Origin: Terriglobia bacterium
Lineage (GTDB): Bacteria > Acidobacteriota > Terriglobia > Acidiferrales > UBA7541
NCBI GenBank assembly: GCA_020073585.1
Contig: JAIQEV010000001.1
Span: 95,311-159,310 of the forward strand
DNA: 64,000 nt
Reading direction: 5' to 3'
Shown here piece after piece: positions 48,633 to 58,329 of this stretch (position 1 is the first letter of the stretch; each line of letters opens with the position of its first letter). The notes beneath the pieces were generated by a model. That model made no database searches, was not told where the DNA came from, and saw only the letters and a program-made list of their open reading frames with translations. A program made the position numbers and the translations under genes.

Positions 48633-50237
48633 ATGGTTACCTCGGGAGTCGAAACGACACACAAAATGGGTAAATCTCCGGTTTCTGCATCGTGGATTAC
48701 GCGCAGCGTGCTCAGTAACTGGTTCGGCCTTGCGGCCAACCTCGCTATCAGCTTCTTCTTGGCTCCGTTTGTCGTGCATCGGCTGGGCAACAGCGCTTAC
48801 GGCATCTGGGCGCTCATGTTGCAACTCACCGGTTACATGGGTGTCGTAGACGTCGGTCTGCGCTCGGCGCTGGTCCGGTTTGTTTCCCGGCTCAAGGCGC
48901 AAAACGACCAAGCTGGCCTCAACGAATTGCTGAGCACGACTTTGCAGCTCTACGCGGGGTTTGCCCTTCTTTGCTTTGCAGGCGGATCATTTTTGGCGGT
49001 TTTCGTTCTTCCGCACTTGCACGTTCCTCCCCATCTGCTGCCTGAGGCGCGCACCACTCTCTTCATCGCCGCCGCGATTCTGGCGTCGGATTTCCTCTTC
49101 GCGACTTTCCAGGGAAGTCTGGCGGGTCTTTCCCGTTGGGATCTCCGCAACCTGATCTCCACCGGTGTTCTGATCCTGCGGGCGAGCCTGATCATTACCG
49201 TTCTTCGCGCGGGGCACGGACTCATTGCGCTCGCGCTCGTACAACTCTCCGCATCCCTCGTCGGTCACGGGATCGAGATCTATTTCCTACGGCGGCTCTT
49301 GCCCGGCCTGAGGTTTTCCTGGCAGTCGCTGCGGAACAAGTTCCTGCGCCCGATTTTTAGTCACAGTGCCAATTCCATGCTCATCAGCTTGGGTGTGGGC
49401 ATTAACTACCAGGTTGACGCCATCGTGATCGCCGCATTTCTCCACGTGCAGGAAGTCACCTTTTATGTCATCGGTTTCAACCTGATCAAGTATTTGCGGG
49501 ATTTGATCAATGCCAGCACCATGATCGTCGCGCCTCTCGCCAGCCACCTGGATGCCCAGGGAGACTCGCATAAAGTGAGCCTGTTGCTCACCCGCGGCAG
49601 TAAGTATGTCCTTCTGCTTGCCTATCTGGGTTGCGCCAGCTTGCTCTGCCTCGGTACCGACTTCATCCGCTTGTGGATGGGAGAGGAATATGCCCTGCGC
49701 TCCGGCAAGGTCGTCACGATTCTCGCACTCGGCCTGTTCTTCTCCCTCTCGGAGAACATCATTGCGCACCTCTTGTACGGTCTGGGCAAGCATCGGCTCA
49801 ATGTATGGTGCACGGGGGCCGAAGCAATAGTAAATCTGAGTGCCAGCATATTCCTGGTTCGTCACTTCGGGATTTACGGTGTGGCAGCGGGTACTACGGT
49901 GGCTTCTCTGGTGGTGCGGGGATGGTTTTTCCCGCATGTGGCGCTCAAAGTCTTCCATGTGCGCTGGAAGGAATTCCTTCGTGATTCGGTGCTCCCCACG
50001 ATTTTGCCCACGGTGACTTTTGCCGCCGGGACCCTTGCGACGCGGCACTTCCTTCCCGTGCGCCATTACGGGACCCTGCTTCTAGCCGCACTGGGAGGCC
50101 TCCTCGTCTATTTGCCTGTCCTCTGGAAGTTCGGGCTGAATGCCGCTGAGCGCTGGCAGTTTCGGGAGCACCTGGCGGCTTTCTTGCGCCGGGATTCCCG
50201 GATGCGCTCTTTTGCGGACGCCATTCAGCCGGATTGA
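48633..50237 (+). CDS. Polysaccharide flippase (Wzx/MATE-like)
   Basis: Multi-TM; 'SWITRSVLSNWFGLAANLAISFFLAPFVVHRLGNSAYGIWAL' N-terminus; GCAGGAG ribosome-binding site before the ATG. Confidence 0.87.
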   Translation: MVTSGVETTHKMGKSPVSASWITRSVLSNWFGLAANLAISFFLAPFVVHRLGNSAYGIWALMLQLTGYMGVVDVGLRSALVRFVSRLKAQNDQAGLNELLSTTLQLYAGFALLCFAGGSFLAVFVLPHLHVPPHLLPEARTTLFIAAAILASDFLFATFQGSLAGLSRWDLRNLISTGVLILRASLIITVLRAGHGLIALALVQLSASLVGHGIEIYFLRRLLPGLRFSWQSLRNKFLRPIFSHSANSMLISLGVGINYQVDAIVIAAFLHVQEVTFYVIGFNLIKYLRDLINASTMIVAPLASHLDAQGDSHKVSLLLTRGSKYVLLLAYLGCASLLCLGTDFIRLWMGEEYALRSGKVVTILALGLFFSLSENIIAHLLYGLGKHRLNVWCTGAEAIVNLSASIFLVRHFGIYGVAAGTTVASLVVRGWFFPHVALKVFHVRWKEFLRDSVLPTILPTVTFAAGTLATRHFLPVRHYGTLLLAALGGLLVYLPVLWKFGLNAAERWQFREHLAAFLRRDSRMRSFADAIQPD

Positions 50238-50262
50238 AAAGAGTGCTGGAGAAGAATCTCTG

Positions 50263-51207
50263 ATGCCAAAAGTGAGCGTGATTATCCCCGTTTACAACGG
50301 GGGAAAATACATCGCCGCGACGCTCGAAACTGTGTTTGCACAGACGTTTCGGGATTTCGAAGTGATCGTCATTAATGACGGTTCTTCTGACGGCACAGAG
50401 CAAGTCCTCAGCCCATACCGCGGCCGCATCGTTTATCTGCTCAACGATCACGGGGGACCAGCATTGAGCCGCAATCGCGGCCTGGATGCAGCCTCTGGAA
50501 CCCATATCGCTTTTCTCGACGCCGATGATCTTTGGCATCCGGAAAAGCTAGAAAAACAAGTGGCCTGTGCCGAGGCCCACCCCGAATACGGGATTATCAC
50601 CACCGATGCCGCTGTATTTGACGGGACGGGAATCCTGGCAACTTCTTCCAAGGCCGGCAAGCACATCCCCAGCGGATTCGTGCTGGAGCACCTGCTTTTC
50701 GATAATTGGATTGGGACTTCCTGTGCCATGGTCCGCCGCGAGTGCTTCGAAAAGGTCGGAAAATTCGACGAAGAGCGGTTCGTCTGGGGTGAGGACTGGA
50801 TCATGTGGATGCGGATCGCTGCGCATTATCCCGTCTATTTTCTCGACGAGGTATTGGTGCAGTACCGGGTGCATCCGCAAGGCTACAGCCGGGCCAATCT
50901 GGAGAAGCACTTCCAGGATCTTTTGTATGATTTGGATAAGCTGGAGAGGTTCATTCCCAAACTTTCTGCCCGCCCGGAACTGGTGCGGGAAGCCAGATTT
51001 CGCCTTTGCCTGCGCAGCGGCTGGGATGATTTACAAAGCCTGGAAGTGGACCGGGCGCGAGATAAATTGCGCCGCGCGGTGCGCTATAAGCCGCAGAGCG
51101 TGAAAGCCTGGGCGCTTCTGGGAAGCGCCTGCGTGCCGCCGGCTATTCTGCGGGCGGTTAAATACACGCTGAAGTCCGCGCGTCGCATGTTCCGGAATCA
51201 TTCTTAG
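50263..51207 (+). CDS. Family 2 glycosyltransferase
   Basis: 'VSVIIPVYNGGKYIAATLETVFAQTFRDFEVIVINDGSSDGTEQVL', 'IAFLDADDLWHPEKL'. Confidence 0.93.
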   Translation: MPKVSVIIPVYNGGKYIAATLETVFAQTFRDFEVIVINDGSSDGTEQVLSPYRGRIVYLLNDHGGPALSRNRGLDAASGTHIAFLDADDLWHPEKLEKQVACAEAHPEYGIITTDAAVFDGTGILATSSKAGKHIPSGFVLEHLLFDNWIGTSCAMVRRECFEKVGKFDEERFVWGEDWIMWMRIAAHYPVYFLDEVLVQYRVHPQGYSRANLEKHFQDLLYDLDKLERFIPKLSARPELVREARFRLCLRSGWDDLQSLEVDRARDKLRRAVRYKPQSVKAWALLGSACVPPAILRAVKYTLKSARRMFRNHS

Positions 51208-51243
51208 AATTCGCAATCCGCCGTATAGGGTGAGGGAGGACCA

Positions 51244-53142
51244 GTGGTGAAGCCGATTCAGCGTTTGGGCCGGTTCCTCAAGAAACCTTGGCGCGAACAC
51301 GCTAGCCCGGAACTCCTTAAGTCCATCGCGCCCGCAGACGTCGCCGTGCTCCTTGCCCTTCTGGTATTTGGGCTCATGCTTCTTGGGTTTTACCTGCGGG
51401 TCGAGAGTTTTCAAGAAGACAGTTCGTACTACATGGGTTTGGCTGACTCCCTGATCGCAAAAGGACGTTTTGAATTCGATTTCAAGCCGCACACCCAGCA
51501 TCCGCCCGGCTTTCCCATGATCCTGGCGCTCGTCTCCCTCGTTTTTGGCGGGACGTATCCGGTGTTTGCACATACCGCGGCGATCTGCGGGAGTCTGGCT
51601 CTTTTCCTGGCCTATTTTCTTCTGCGCCGCAAGGATGGGCGCATGGTGGCGGCCGCGGCGTGTCTGCTGCTCGGCTCGTCGCCTTTCTTCTTTGAGTTCG
51701 GCACGCAGAGTTTTCTCTCCGAGCTGCCCTTTTTCCTCACCACGATGCTGGCCCTCCTTCTTGCAAGCCGTTTTCAGACGCTGAAGAACTGGCCGGCGCG
51801 AACTCTTTCCTGGCTTCTTCTGGTTTTTTGCGTGCTCCTTTCCTTGCTGATCCGTTCTGCCGGATTAGCCCTATTGGGCGGGATTGGTTTGTGGCTTGCA
51901 TACTCCCTGATCGCCGACAGGCGAGAAGCGCGGCTCCGTCTGAAGACCTTTGCGCCTGTTTTGATCCTCGGGCTCGGTCTCCAGATGCTATGGGCAGGCT
52001 GGGTCAAGAAAGTCGAGGTGCAGGACTGGCCCGGCCAATACATGAACACCTACGCGAACCAAATGCGGATGAAGAACCCCCGTTATCCGGAGCAGGGAAT
52101 CGCGTCCCCCGGCGATATTCTTCACCGCGCTGCTGAAAATCTTGCCCTCCACGGGGCGCACTTTTCCGAGTTGCTCACCCGGGCGAACTGGATTGCCCCG
52201 CTCTGGTATTCGCCGGCGGTTTTGCTTCCGATTATCCTGCTTGGGCTGGGCTGCGGCGTTTCCGTGTTTCGAGACCGAGGCGATTTCTTGGCCTGGTATT
52301 TCCTTTGTTACGTGGGCATCTTCTTGTTCTGGCCCTTTGATCCCGGTCCCCGGGCTATCCTGCCGGTCTTCCCCCTGGCATTTCTCTATTTTTGGCGTGG
52401 TGCGGCGTGGTTCGCGAAGATGGCGTCGCAGCGGCCTCGGGCAGCGTTCGGATCGGGCTTTCTCTTTTCGATCATTCTTTGCGCGTTTTCGTGGTTCTGG
52501 ATCCGTTCGCACGGTAGCGCAATAGGATCGCAGGCAAAACTCTCCCTGGTCTTTTGGCTCCTGCTCGCTGCCGCCTGCGGCCTGTTTCTGTGGCCCCGCT
52601 CCGGGGCGCTTCTCGAGCGGATCCGCGCCTCGGCATGGTCATCCCGGCCGATGGTGTCCGTCTGGGGAGAGCCCTTGACCGTCCCGCTTCTCGGGGGCCT
52701 GGCTGGGTTGCTGGCTCTGGTGGCGCTGGGGCTCTTCTTGCAGCTCGGCATGGGCATGGCCAACTTGTCGCCAGACCCATCCAAATTCCTTCACTATCCC
52801 TCGGTGGACGCCGCGCAATGGATCGCGCGGAACGCTCTTCCTACCGATGTCGTGATGGCGGGACAAGAAGCCATCGTGCACAGGATCTCTGGCAGAAGAG
52901 TCATCCTGTTTCCGGTCAGCAGCAACTCGCAAATGATCATGGACGTGCTGCGCAATCGAGATGTCCGCTACTTAATCGTCCTCCAGGACACGAATAAGCA
53001 CCCCTTTTTCTTCCCCACCGAGGATCAGCGCTGGCGATCCCTATCCGCCGCCTATCCAGAGGCCTTCGGCCTGGTTCGCCACGGGCCGGGATATGAGATT
53101 TACCAGGTCGCGGGGGAGCCTCACGCCAAGGCAGCCAACTAG
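51244..53142 (+). CDS. Multi-TM GT39/PMT-like membrane glycosyltransferase
   Basis: 'VESFQEDSSYYMGLADSLIAKGRFEFDFKPHTQHPPGFPMIL' GT-C-like; many TM segments. Confidence 0.72.
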   Translation: MVKPIQRLGRFLKKPWREHASPELLKSIAPADVAVLLALLVFGLMLLGFYLRVESFQEDSSYYMGLADSLIAKGRFEFDFKPHTQHPPGFPMILALVSLVFGGTYPVFAHTAAICGSLALFLAYFLLRRKDGRMVAAAACLLLGSSPFFFEFGTQSFLSELPFFLTTMLALLLASRFQTLKNWPARTLSWLLLVFCVLLSLLIRSAGLALLGGIGLWLAYSLIADRREARLRLKTFAPVLILGLGLQMLWAGWVKKVEVQDWPGQYMNTYANQMRMKNPRYPEQGIASPGDILHRAAENLALHGAHFSELLTRANWIAPLWYSPAVLLPIILLGLGCGVSVFRDRGDFLAWYFLCYVGIFLFWPFDPGPRAILPVFPLAFLYFWRGAAWFAKMASQRPRAAFGSGFLFSIILCAFSWFWIRSHGSAIGSQAKLSLVFWLLLAAACGLFLWPRSGALLERIRASAWSSRPMVSVWGEPLTVPLLGGLAGLLALVALGLFLQLGMGMANLSPDPSKFLHYPSVDAAQWIARNALPTDVVMAGQEAIVHRISGRRVILFPVSSNSQMIMDVLRNRDVRYLIVLQDTNKHPFFFPTEDQRWRSLSAAYPEAFGLVRHGPGYEIYQVAGEPHAKAAN

Positions 53143-53220
53143 GCGGGTGTCTTGCGCTCGGCGAATCAGCAGCGGGCGAGGAGTCTTGCAAGTTTCCCGT
53201 TACTCTCCAGCGAAAAAGGA

Positions 53221-53244
53221 AAAGCCGCCCCGAAGGGCGGCTTT
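53221..53244 (+). terminator. Probable rho-independent terminator at the end of the EPS cluster
   Basis: AAAGCCGCCC-CGAA-GGGCGGCTTT perfect 10-bp stem, 79 nt after the last EPS gene; also usable by the minus-strand gene. Confidence 0.7.
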
Positions 53245-53335
53245 CCGGTTTGCCAAATTGACCTGATTCTCTAACTGGGCCTAAACGCCGGGACTTTCCG
53301 CGGCGTGAACCCCGGCCCCCGGCTATGCTCCTGCG

Positions 53336-55786
53336 TCACTTGCAGGAGACCGTCTGGCTGGTGGTCTGAGTGACATTCGCCGTGAAGGGCGTCACGGTGC
53401 AGCCCGTGGCAGTGACCGAGACCGCGTGCGGCGTATGCATCTCCTTGGTCACGCCGCTCGTGCTGTTGAACATTTTGAATTCGTTCAGCACCACGGAGAT
53501 CTGCCCGTTGGCATCCGTCGTCCCGCTGAACACCTGCTGGTTCAGTGCATCTTTGATCGAGACTGCGGCCCCTGGAAGAGCGGCCCCGGCGCTGTTCTGC
53601 ACTGTCAATGTGTACGTCCAGTCGATGAAGTACTCGGCATAGGCGTGCGTCGAGTCAATCGCCGTCATGTCGGTCAAGTCTTTTGCCGCTCCGCCGGTGA
53701 AGGTCGTATCGATGAAATGAACGTTGTAGACCGGACCGTTCGGACGCCAATTGTAGAAGTGGAAGGTAGTGTACGGCACGCTGCCGCCGCGCGGGTTGTT
53801 TCCCTTGCCGAGCGTGCATTGCGTGCAGGTGAACCCGCCCGTGAGCCCCAGGTCCTCAAAAGTGACGGTGGCATTGTCGCCCACGAAGGTATCGCGCAGG
53901 GAAGTGAAGGTAGCCGTGACACCATTGGATTCGATGCTGAGCGCCCCTCCCTTCAGGACATTCCCCTGCGCATCGTAACCATCGGCGCCGGGATCGTTTT
54001 GCTGCGTATAGGTACTGTCGTGAGACACGTTGCCGACATTGAAAGTGCTGAGACGCAGAGCGCTCGCCGCGCACTTTGTCCCGTTGGCATTGAGGGCCGC
54101 TCGCGCTAAGACGACGTTGTTGTAGACCGTGTTATTGGAGGAGTTGTCGTCAAACTGGATCCCGTAGGTTCCAAAGGCAAACGAACCGCAGCCGGTGCAT
54201 GGGGGTGTGCCGTTATCCCCGCAGTTCATGCCCGCCTCGACGACGTTAACAGTGTTGTCGTGGATCAATTGGGCGAAACCGCGAATGTTCGACGAACCGG
54301 CCGTGCAAGGGCTGCTGAAACACGAGCCGCTGGAGAAGATTCCCCGGCCGGAAACGGGATGTACGTTGTTGTTGTTCACTTCGATATGGTCGCCGTAGGC
54401 CACGATGCCGAAGTCGTTCGACCATTGGCCGACAAAGGAGACGTCGTTGCTGAAGACTTTCGATTGCGGCGTGGGAACGAAGATCCCGCCCTGCGGTGCG
54501 CCAGTGATCGTCTGATTGTTGATCGTGGCTCCGGGAGTTCCCGTGATGTTTTCCAGCTTGATGGCCATGCCGTTGAACGCCGAGCGGTTGATGGAGCCAC
54601 CGGTGTTGTCGATGATCTTGTTGTTGTACAGCACGTTTCCGTTCCCGCCATTGGAGTATCGGATCTTGACCGGAATCGTGTTCACGCCGCTGATGGTGAT
54701 GGTCATGTCGTGCATAACGATGCCCGTCTTGGCGGAGTCATAGCGGACGGCATTCGAGTCCGAAGCGGTGACGCCGGAGGCCATGGTGATCGAGCCGCCG
54801 TACACCGTGAAATTATCGAACGGCCCGGTCGAACCGGCGGGGCACGCAACGTCAGCGAGGGCATTGCAGGCCAGGATACCGAAGACTTGGGAGCCTCCCG
54901 AGGAGGTTCCGTAGGTGGCCGTATGGCCGTTCAGGTTCAGCGTGATGCTGTCTGCCTGAATCGTAAAGCAGGTTCCGGACGAAGAAACGTCATTCTGGAG
55001 CACATAGGTCGTACCCGTATTGGCCAGCACCCCGCATGCTGTCACGGGTGTCCCCGAAGTGGCCGTGCCGATGGCCACGGTAAACGCCTTGCTCGCGGTT
55101 TGTGGCGCCGCGGTGGAATCCTTCACCTGTACCGTGAAAGGGAAGCTCCCGGCCTGGCTCGGCGTCCCGGAGATCTGCCCCGTGGACGCATTCAGCGTCA
55201 GTCCTGGCGGCAGGGAACCCGAACTCACCGACCAGCTATAAGGGGTCGTGCCCCCGCTGGCCGCCAGCGCTGCGGAATAGGGAACACTCGCCTGCCCATT
55301 GGGCAACGACGAAGTAGTGATGGACAGCGGCGTCGGTCCCGGCGCTGCCGCAATGGTCAGGGACAGCGCTTTGGTCGCGGTCTGTGCGGGGGAACTGGAA
55401 TCCGCAATCTGTACGCTGAATGAAGAGGTGCCAGACTGGGTGGGCGTCCCGGAGATCTGCCCCGTGGATGCAGTCAGCGTCAGTCCCGCCGGCAAGGAAC
55501 CCGAACTCACCGACCAACTATAAGGGGTGGTGCCCCCGCTCGCCGCCAGCGTGGCGGAATAAGTCGAACTGACCTGCCCGCTCGGCAAGGACGACGTGGT
55601 GATGGATACCGGCGTGGGCCCGGGCGCGGGGCTTGGTGAGGTCGTCGTGCTGGACTTCACCAATCCCGAGCAGCCCGCCTGCCCCAGAATGACCGCGAAA
55701 ATGAGTGCGAAATAGATTGTAAATAAGACCGCTTTAGACGGCCGAATTCCTCGGCCCCAGAATCCGGAATTACCCTCGATGTGCAT
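53336..55786 (-). CDS. Putative lipoprotein with two He_PIG-like Ig domains and a right-handed beta-helix (NosD-like) region
   Basis: Lipobox-like '[11 protein letters not shown]'; twin '[55 protein letters not shown]'; Asn-rich beta-helix repeats; start MHIEGN with GGGGAGAAAG upstream. Confidence 0.8.
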   Translation of the reverse strand: MHIEGNSGFWGRGIRPSKAVLFTIYFALIFAVILGQAGCSGLVKSSTTTSPSPAPGPTPVSITTSSLPSGQVSSTYSATLAASGGTTPYSWSVSSGSLPAGLTLTASTGQISGTPTQSGTSSFSVQIADSSSPAQTATKALSLTIAAAPGPTPLSITTSSLPNGQASVPYSAALAASGGTTPYSWSVSSGSLPPGLTLNASTGQISGTPSQAGSFPFTVQVKDSTAAPQTASKAFTVAIGTATSGTPVTACGVLANTGTTYVLQNDVSSSGTCFTIQADSITLNLNGHTATYGTSSGGSQVFGILACNALADVACPAGSTGPFDNFTVYGGSITMASGVTASDSNAVRYDSAKTGIVMHDMTITISGVNTIPVKIRYSNGGNGNVLYNNKIIDNTGGSINRSAFNGMAIKLENITGTPGATINNQTITGAPQGGIFVPTPQSKVFSNDVSFVGQWSNDFGIVAYGDHIEVNNNNVHPVSGRGIFSSGSCFSSPCTAGSSNIRGFAQLIHDNTVNVVEAGMNCGDNGTPPCTGCGSFAFGTYGIQFDDNSSNNTVYNNVVLARAALNANGTKCAASALRLSTFNVGNVSHDSTYTQQNDPGADGYDAQGNVLKGGALSIESNGVTATFTSLRDTFVGDNATVTFEDLGLTGGFTCTQCTLGKGNNPRGGSVPYTTFHFYNWRPNGPVYNVHFIDTTFTGGAAKDLTDMTAIDSTHAYAEYFIDWTYTLTVQNSAGAALPGAAVSIKDALNQQVFSGTTDANGQISVVLNEFKMFNSTSGVTKEMHTPHAVSVTATGCTVTPFTANVTQTTSQTVSCK
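55070..55620. repeat. Two near-identical tandem He_PIG-like domain-encoding units (about 280 bp each)
   Basis: Repeated 'GGACGCCCAGTCTG/GTCCCGGAGATCTGCCCCGTGGA..CCGAACTCACCGACCA(A/G)CTATAAGGGG' on the plus strand. Confidence 0.7.
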
Positions 55787-55972
55787 GACTTTCTCCCCAC
55801 GCACATTGTCGGGTGCGGCATGGGCCTCCACAACTGGACTGCCGGACAGATTTAGGGATAGACGCGGGACTGTACTTCGGGCAAAGGCCAGTCCTGAATA
55901 GGAGCGGCGCGACACACGCCGGCAAATCCCCTGCCATCCGCGCGCCGCATGGGTCGTTCGGGAAGGGAATCG

Positions 55973-57871
55973 TCATTTGCTAGGGACTTTTTCGTCGAGC
56001 TTGCACTGCAGTTGCACGGTTTGGGTGATGGTCTGGGTGACTTTCACCGGGTACGGCGCAGGAGCCCCCGTGCACCCCGCCGCTGTGACCGAAATCGTGT
56101 GCGGCGTGTTGACCTGCCGAATCACTGCGGAGCTGGTGTTGTGCATGTGCAGCTCGTTCAACACCGCCGAAACCCGCCCATTGGCGTCCGTGGTCCCGGT
56201 GAAGGCCGGTTCGCCCCGCGCATCCCTTATCGTTACGCTGGCTCCCGCAACGGGGCGCGCCAGCGTGTTCTGCACGGTCAAGGTGTAGGTCCAGTCGATG
56301 AAGTATTCCGCGGAAAGCCGGTTGGGCCCGATTGCCTGCATGTCGGTCGAGTCCTTGGCCGCACCTCCTGTAAAGGTCGTGTCCACAAAATGCAGCCCCG
56401 CCGCCGGATGGCCGCCATTAAAGAAAGAGAAGGTGACATAGTTCGAAGCGGGATTGCTCCCCTTCCCTAACGTGCACTGCAAGCAAGTAAACCCGCCCGC
56501 CGCCCCCAGCCAATCCACCCACACCGTCGCCGTATCCCCGATGAACGTATCGTGCGTGGAGCTGAAATGGTTTGGAAGCACCGCAAACCCCAGCCCCACC
56601 GCCTTGCCGGTACCGGAACCGATCCGTGAGGCTATATAGGTGTTGTCATGGGAACTGTTCCCGGGTCCGGTGTCTGTCAGTCGCAGCGCTTGCGCGTCGC
56701 ACTGCTCGGCTTTCGCCGTCACCGTGTTGTTATAGGCCTGCCCGTTGGACGGGTTGTCGTCAAACTGAATCCCAAAAGCCCCTGCGGGCTCGCAGGCGTT
56801 GCAGCCTGTCCCGCCCGGACTGTAGTCGCAGTTCTGTGGTAGCTCGATGACGGTAATCTTGTTGTCGTGGGCCACCGCCCCATTGGAGCCCATGCCATGC
56901 CCGTTCACGCTCACGGCGCCGCCGCCAATCTGAATCCCCCGCCCGGAGACCGGGCTGATCACGTTGTTAAAGGCCGCATCGTTGTTCCCCCACTCGTAGA
57001 TGGCGAAATCGTTCGAGTAGCGGCCATTCTGGCGGATCGTGTTGTTGTAGAACTGCGTCCCGGGAGAGGCCGAGAAGATGCCTCCTTGGGCGCCGCCCAC
57101 AATCGTGTTGTCGTGAATGGTTTGGCCATTCCGGGCGCCCTGGCTGTTCGTGAATTTGATCGCGGCTCCCTGAATCTGGTGCCGGTTGTAAATCACCGTC
57201 ACGTTGTTCTGGAAGGTGTTTTTGAAGATCAGCGAATCCGCTCCCGCAAAGGTCGTGAAAATGGGGATTGAGGAAATGGCGCTGACCGTAAACGTCACGT
57301 CATGGACCGTGAGTTGGTTCGTCCCGTTGATCTGTCCGATGCGGATGCCATGCGAATACGCGGGCGCGGCGCTCCCCTGCGTGATGCTGCCATTTTCTAC
57401 GGTCAAATGATCCGCCGTTCCTCCGCAGGGATTGCCGGCCACGCTGGTATCCCAGCAAGCTTCCGCCAGAATTCCGTAGCGCGGTTGATTGCCGGGGGCC
57501 GTGGCGTAGGTGATGGTATGGCCGTTCAGGTTGAGCGTGATGTTGTTTGCCTGGACACTGAAACACGTGCCGGGGGAGGAGACATCCTGCTGCAAAATGT
57601 AGGTCGTGCCCCCACTGGCGAGAATCCCGCACGATTTCAGGGCGTGCCCGTTCGGCCCCGCGCCGGCTTCCGCACCCCGCATTTCGTCGGGAATGGCGCG
57701 TGTGGAAGCTTCCGCCGTGGTCTCGAAAATGGAATGCTGCGGCGCCGAAAAGCGCTGCAAAATCGCGCCGGGACGGCGCAGATATGAGCGGCCGGTGCGC
57801 CCCATCACCCCCAAAAGGGCGATCGGAACCAAAACAAGAACTGCAATTCGATAGCGAGGAATTGCTTTCAA
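55973..57871 (-). CDS. Secreted right-handed beta-helix protein, paralogue of 53336-55786 without the Ig domains
   Basis: '[39 protein letters not shown]' and '[41 protein letters not shown]' shared with the upstream paralogue; TTG start. Confidence 0.8.
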   Translation of the reverse strand: MKAIPRYRIAVLVLVPIALLGVMGRTGRSYLRRPGAILQRFSAPQHSIFETTAEASTRAIPDEMRGAEAGAGPNGHALKSCGILASGGTTYILQQDVSSPGTCFSVQANNITLNLNGHTITYATAPGNQPRYGILAEACWDTSVAGNPCGGTADHLTVENGSITQGSAAPAYSHGIRIGQINGTNQLTVHDVTFTVSAISSIPIFTTFAGADSLIFKNTFQNNVTVIYNRHQIQGAAIKFTNSQGARNGQTIHDNTIVGGAQGGIFSASPGTQFYNNTIRQNGRYSNDFAIYEWGNNDAAFNNVISPVSGRGIQIGGGAVSVNGHGMGSNGAVAHDNKITVIELPQNCDYSPGGTGCNACEPAGAFGIQFDDNPSNGQAYNNTVTAKAEQCDAQALRLTDTGPGNSSHDNTYIASRIGSGTGKAVGLGFAVLPNHFSSTHDTFIGDTATVWVDWLGAAGGFTCLQCTLGKGSNPASNYVTFSFFNGGHPAAGLHFVDTTFTGGAAKDSTDMQAIGPNRLSAEYFIDWTYTLTVQNTLARPVAGASVTIRDARGEPAFTGTTDANGRVSAVLNELHMHNTSSAVIRQVNTPHTISVTAAGCTGAPAPYPVKVTQTITQTVQLQCKLDEKVPSK

Positions 57872-58329
57872 TGGCTCCTAACCGCGATCCCGGGGCATGG
57901 AGTTCGGCCCGATGCTAACACCTTGAAGCTTTCTCCTCAAGGTTTGGACCGCGTCGAGAGGGAGAGCGCCTCCTCGAAACTCAGGCGTCTGCCGGAAGGC
58001 GGACAATGTCGTTGGGAATGGCTTCGGAGATGCCGCCTTGCGCCCGAGATGAGCAATTCCGTTCATAAATGTTGAAATCCGCTGGCTTGGGCGCCGGATG
58101 CAATCGTTCCGGCCGCTGTTGCCGCCAACCAAAAATCCACATAACTACTTTAGATTGTTAAGCTTAATGGAGCAATCGGGAGTTTTCTCCTCCCTCGCCG
58201 TCTGGCATGCGGCTTGCTACTCCATCATCTTTGGTCTGGTGACCCAGGCAAGTTTTGGATGGATTGTCCATACATCCTCGTTAGCGGGCGTCACCAGTGA
58301 TCATCGGAAATTTCACCTCGGAGGGGGCC

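Noticed and set aside
53336-57871. PEP-CTERM sorting signals on the beta-helix proteins
   Set aside because: C-termini read '...[11 protein letters not shown]' and '...LQCKLDEKVPSK', with no terminal TM helix or PEP-like motif.
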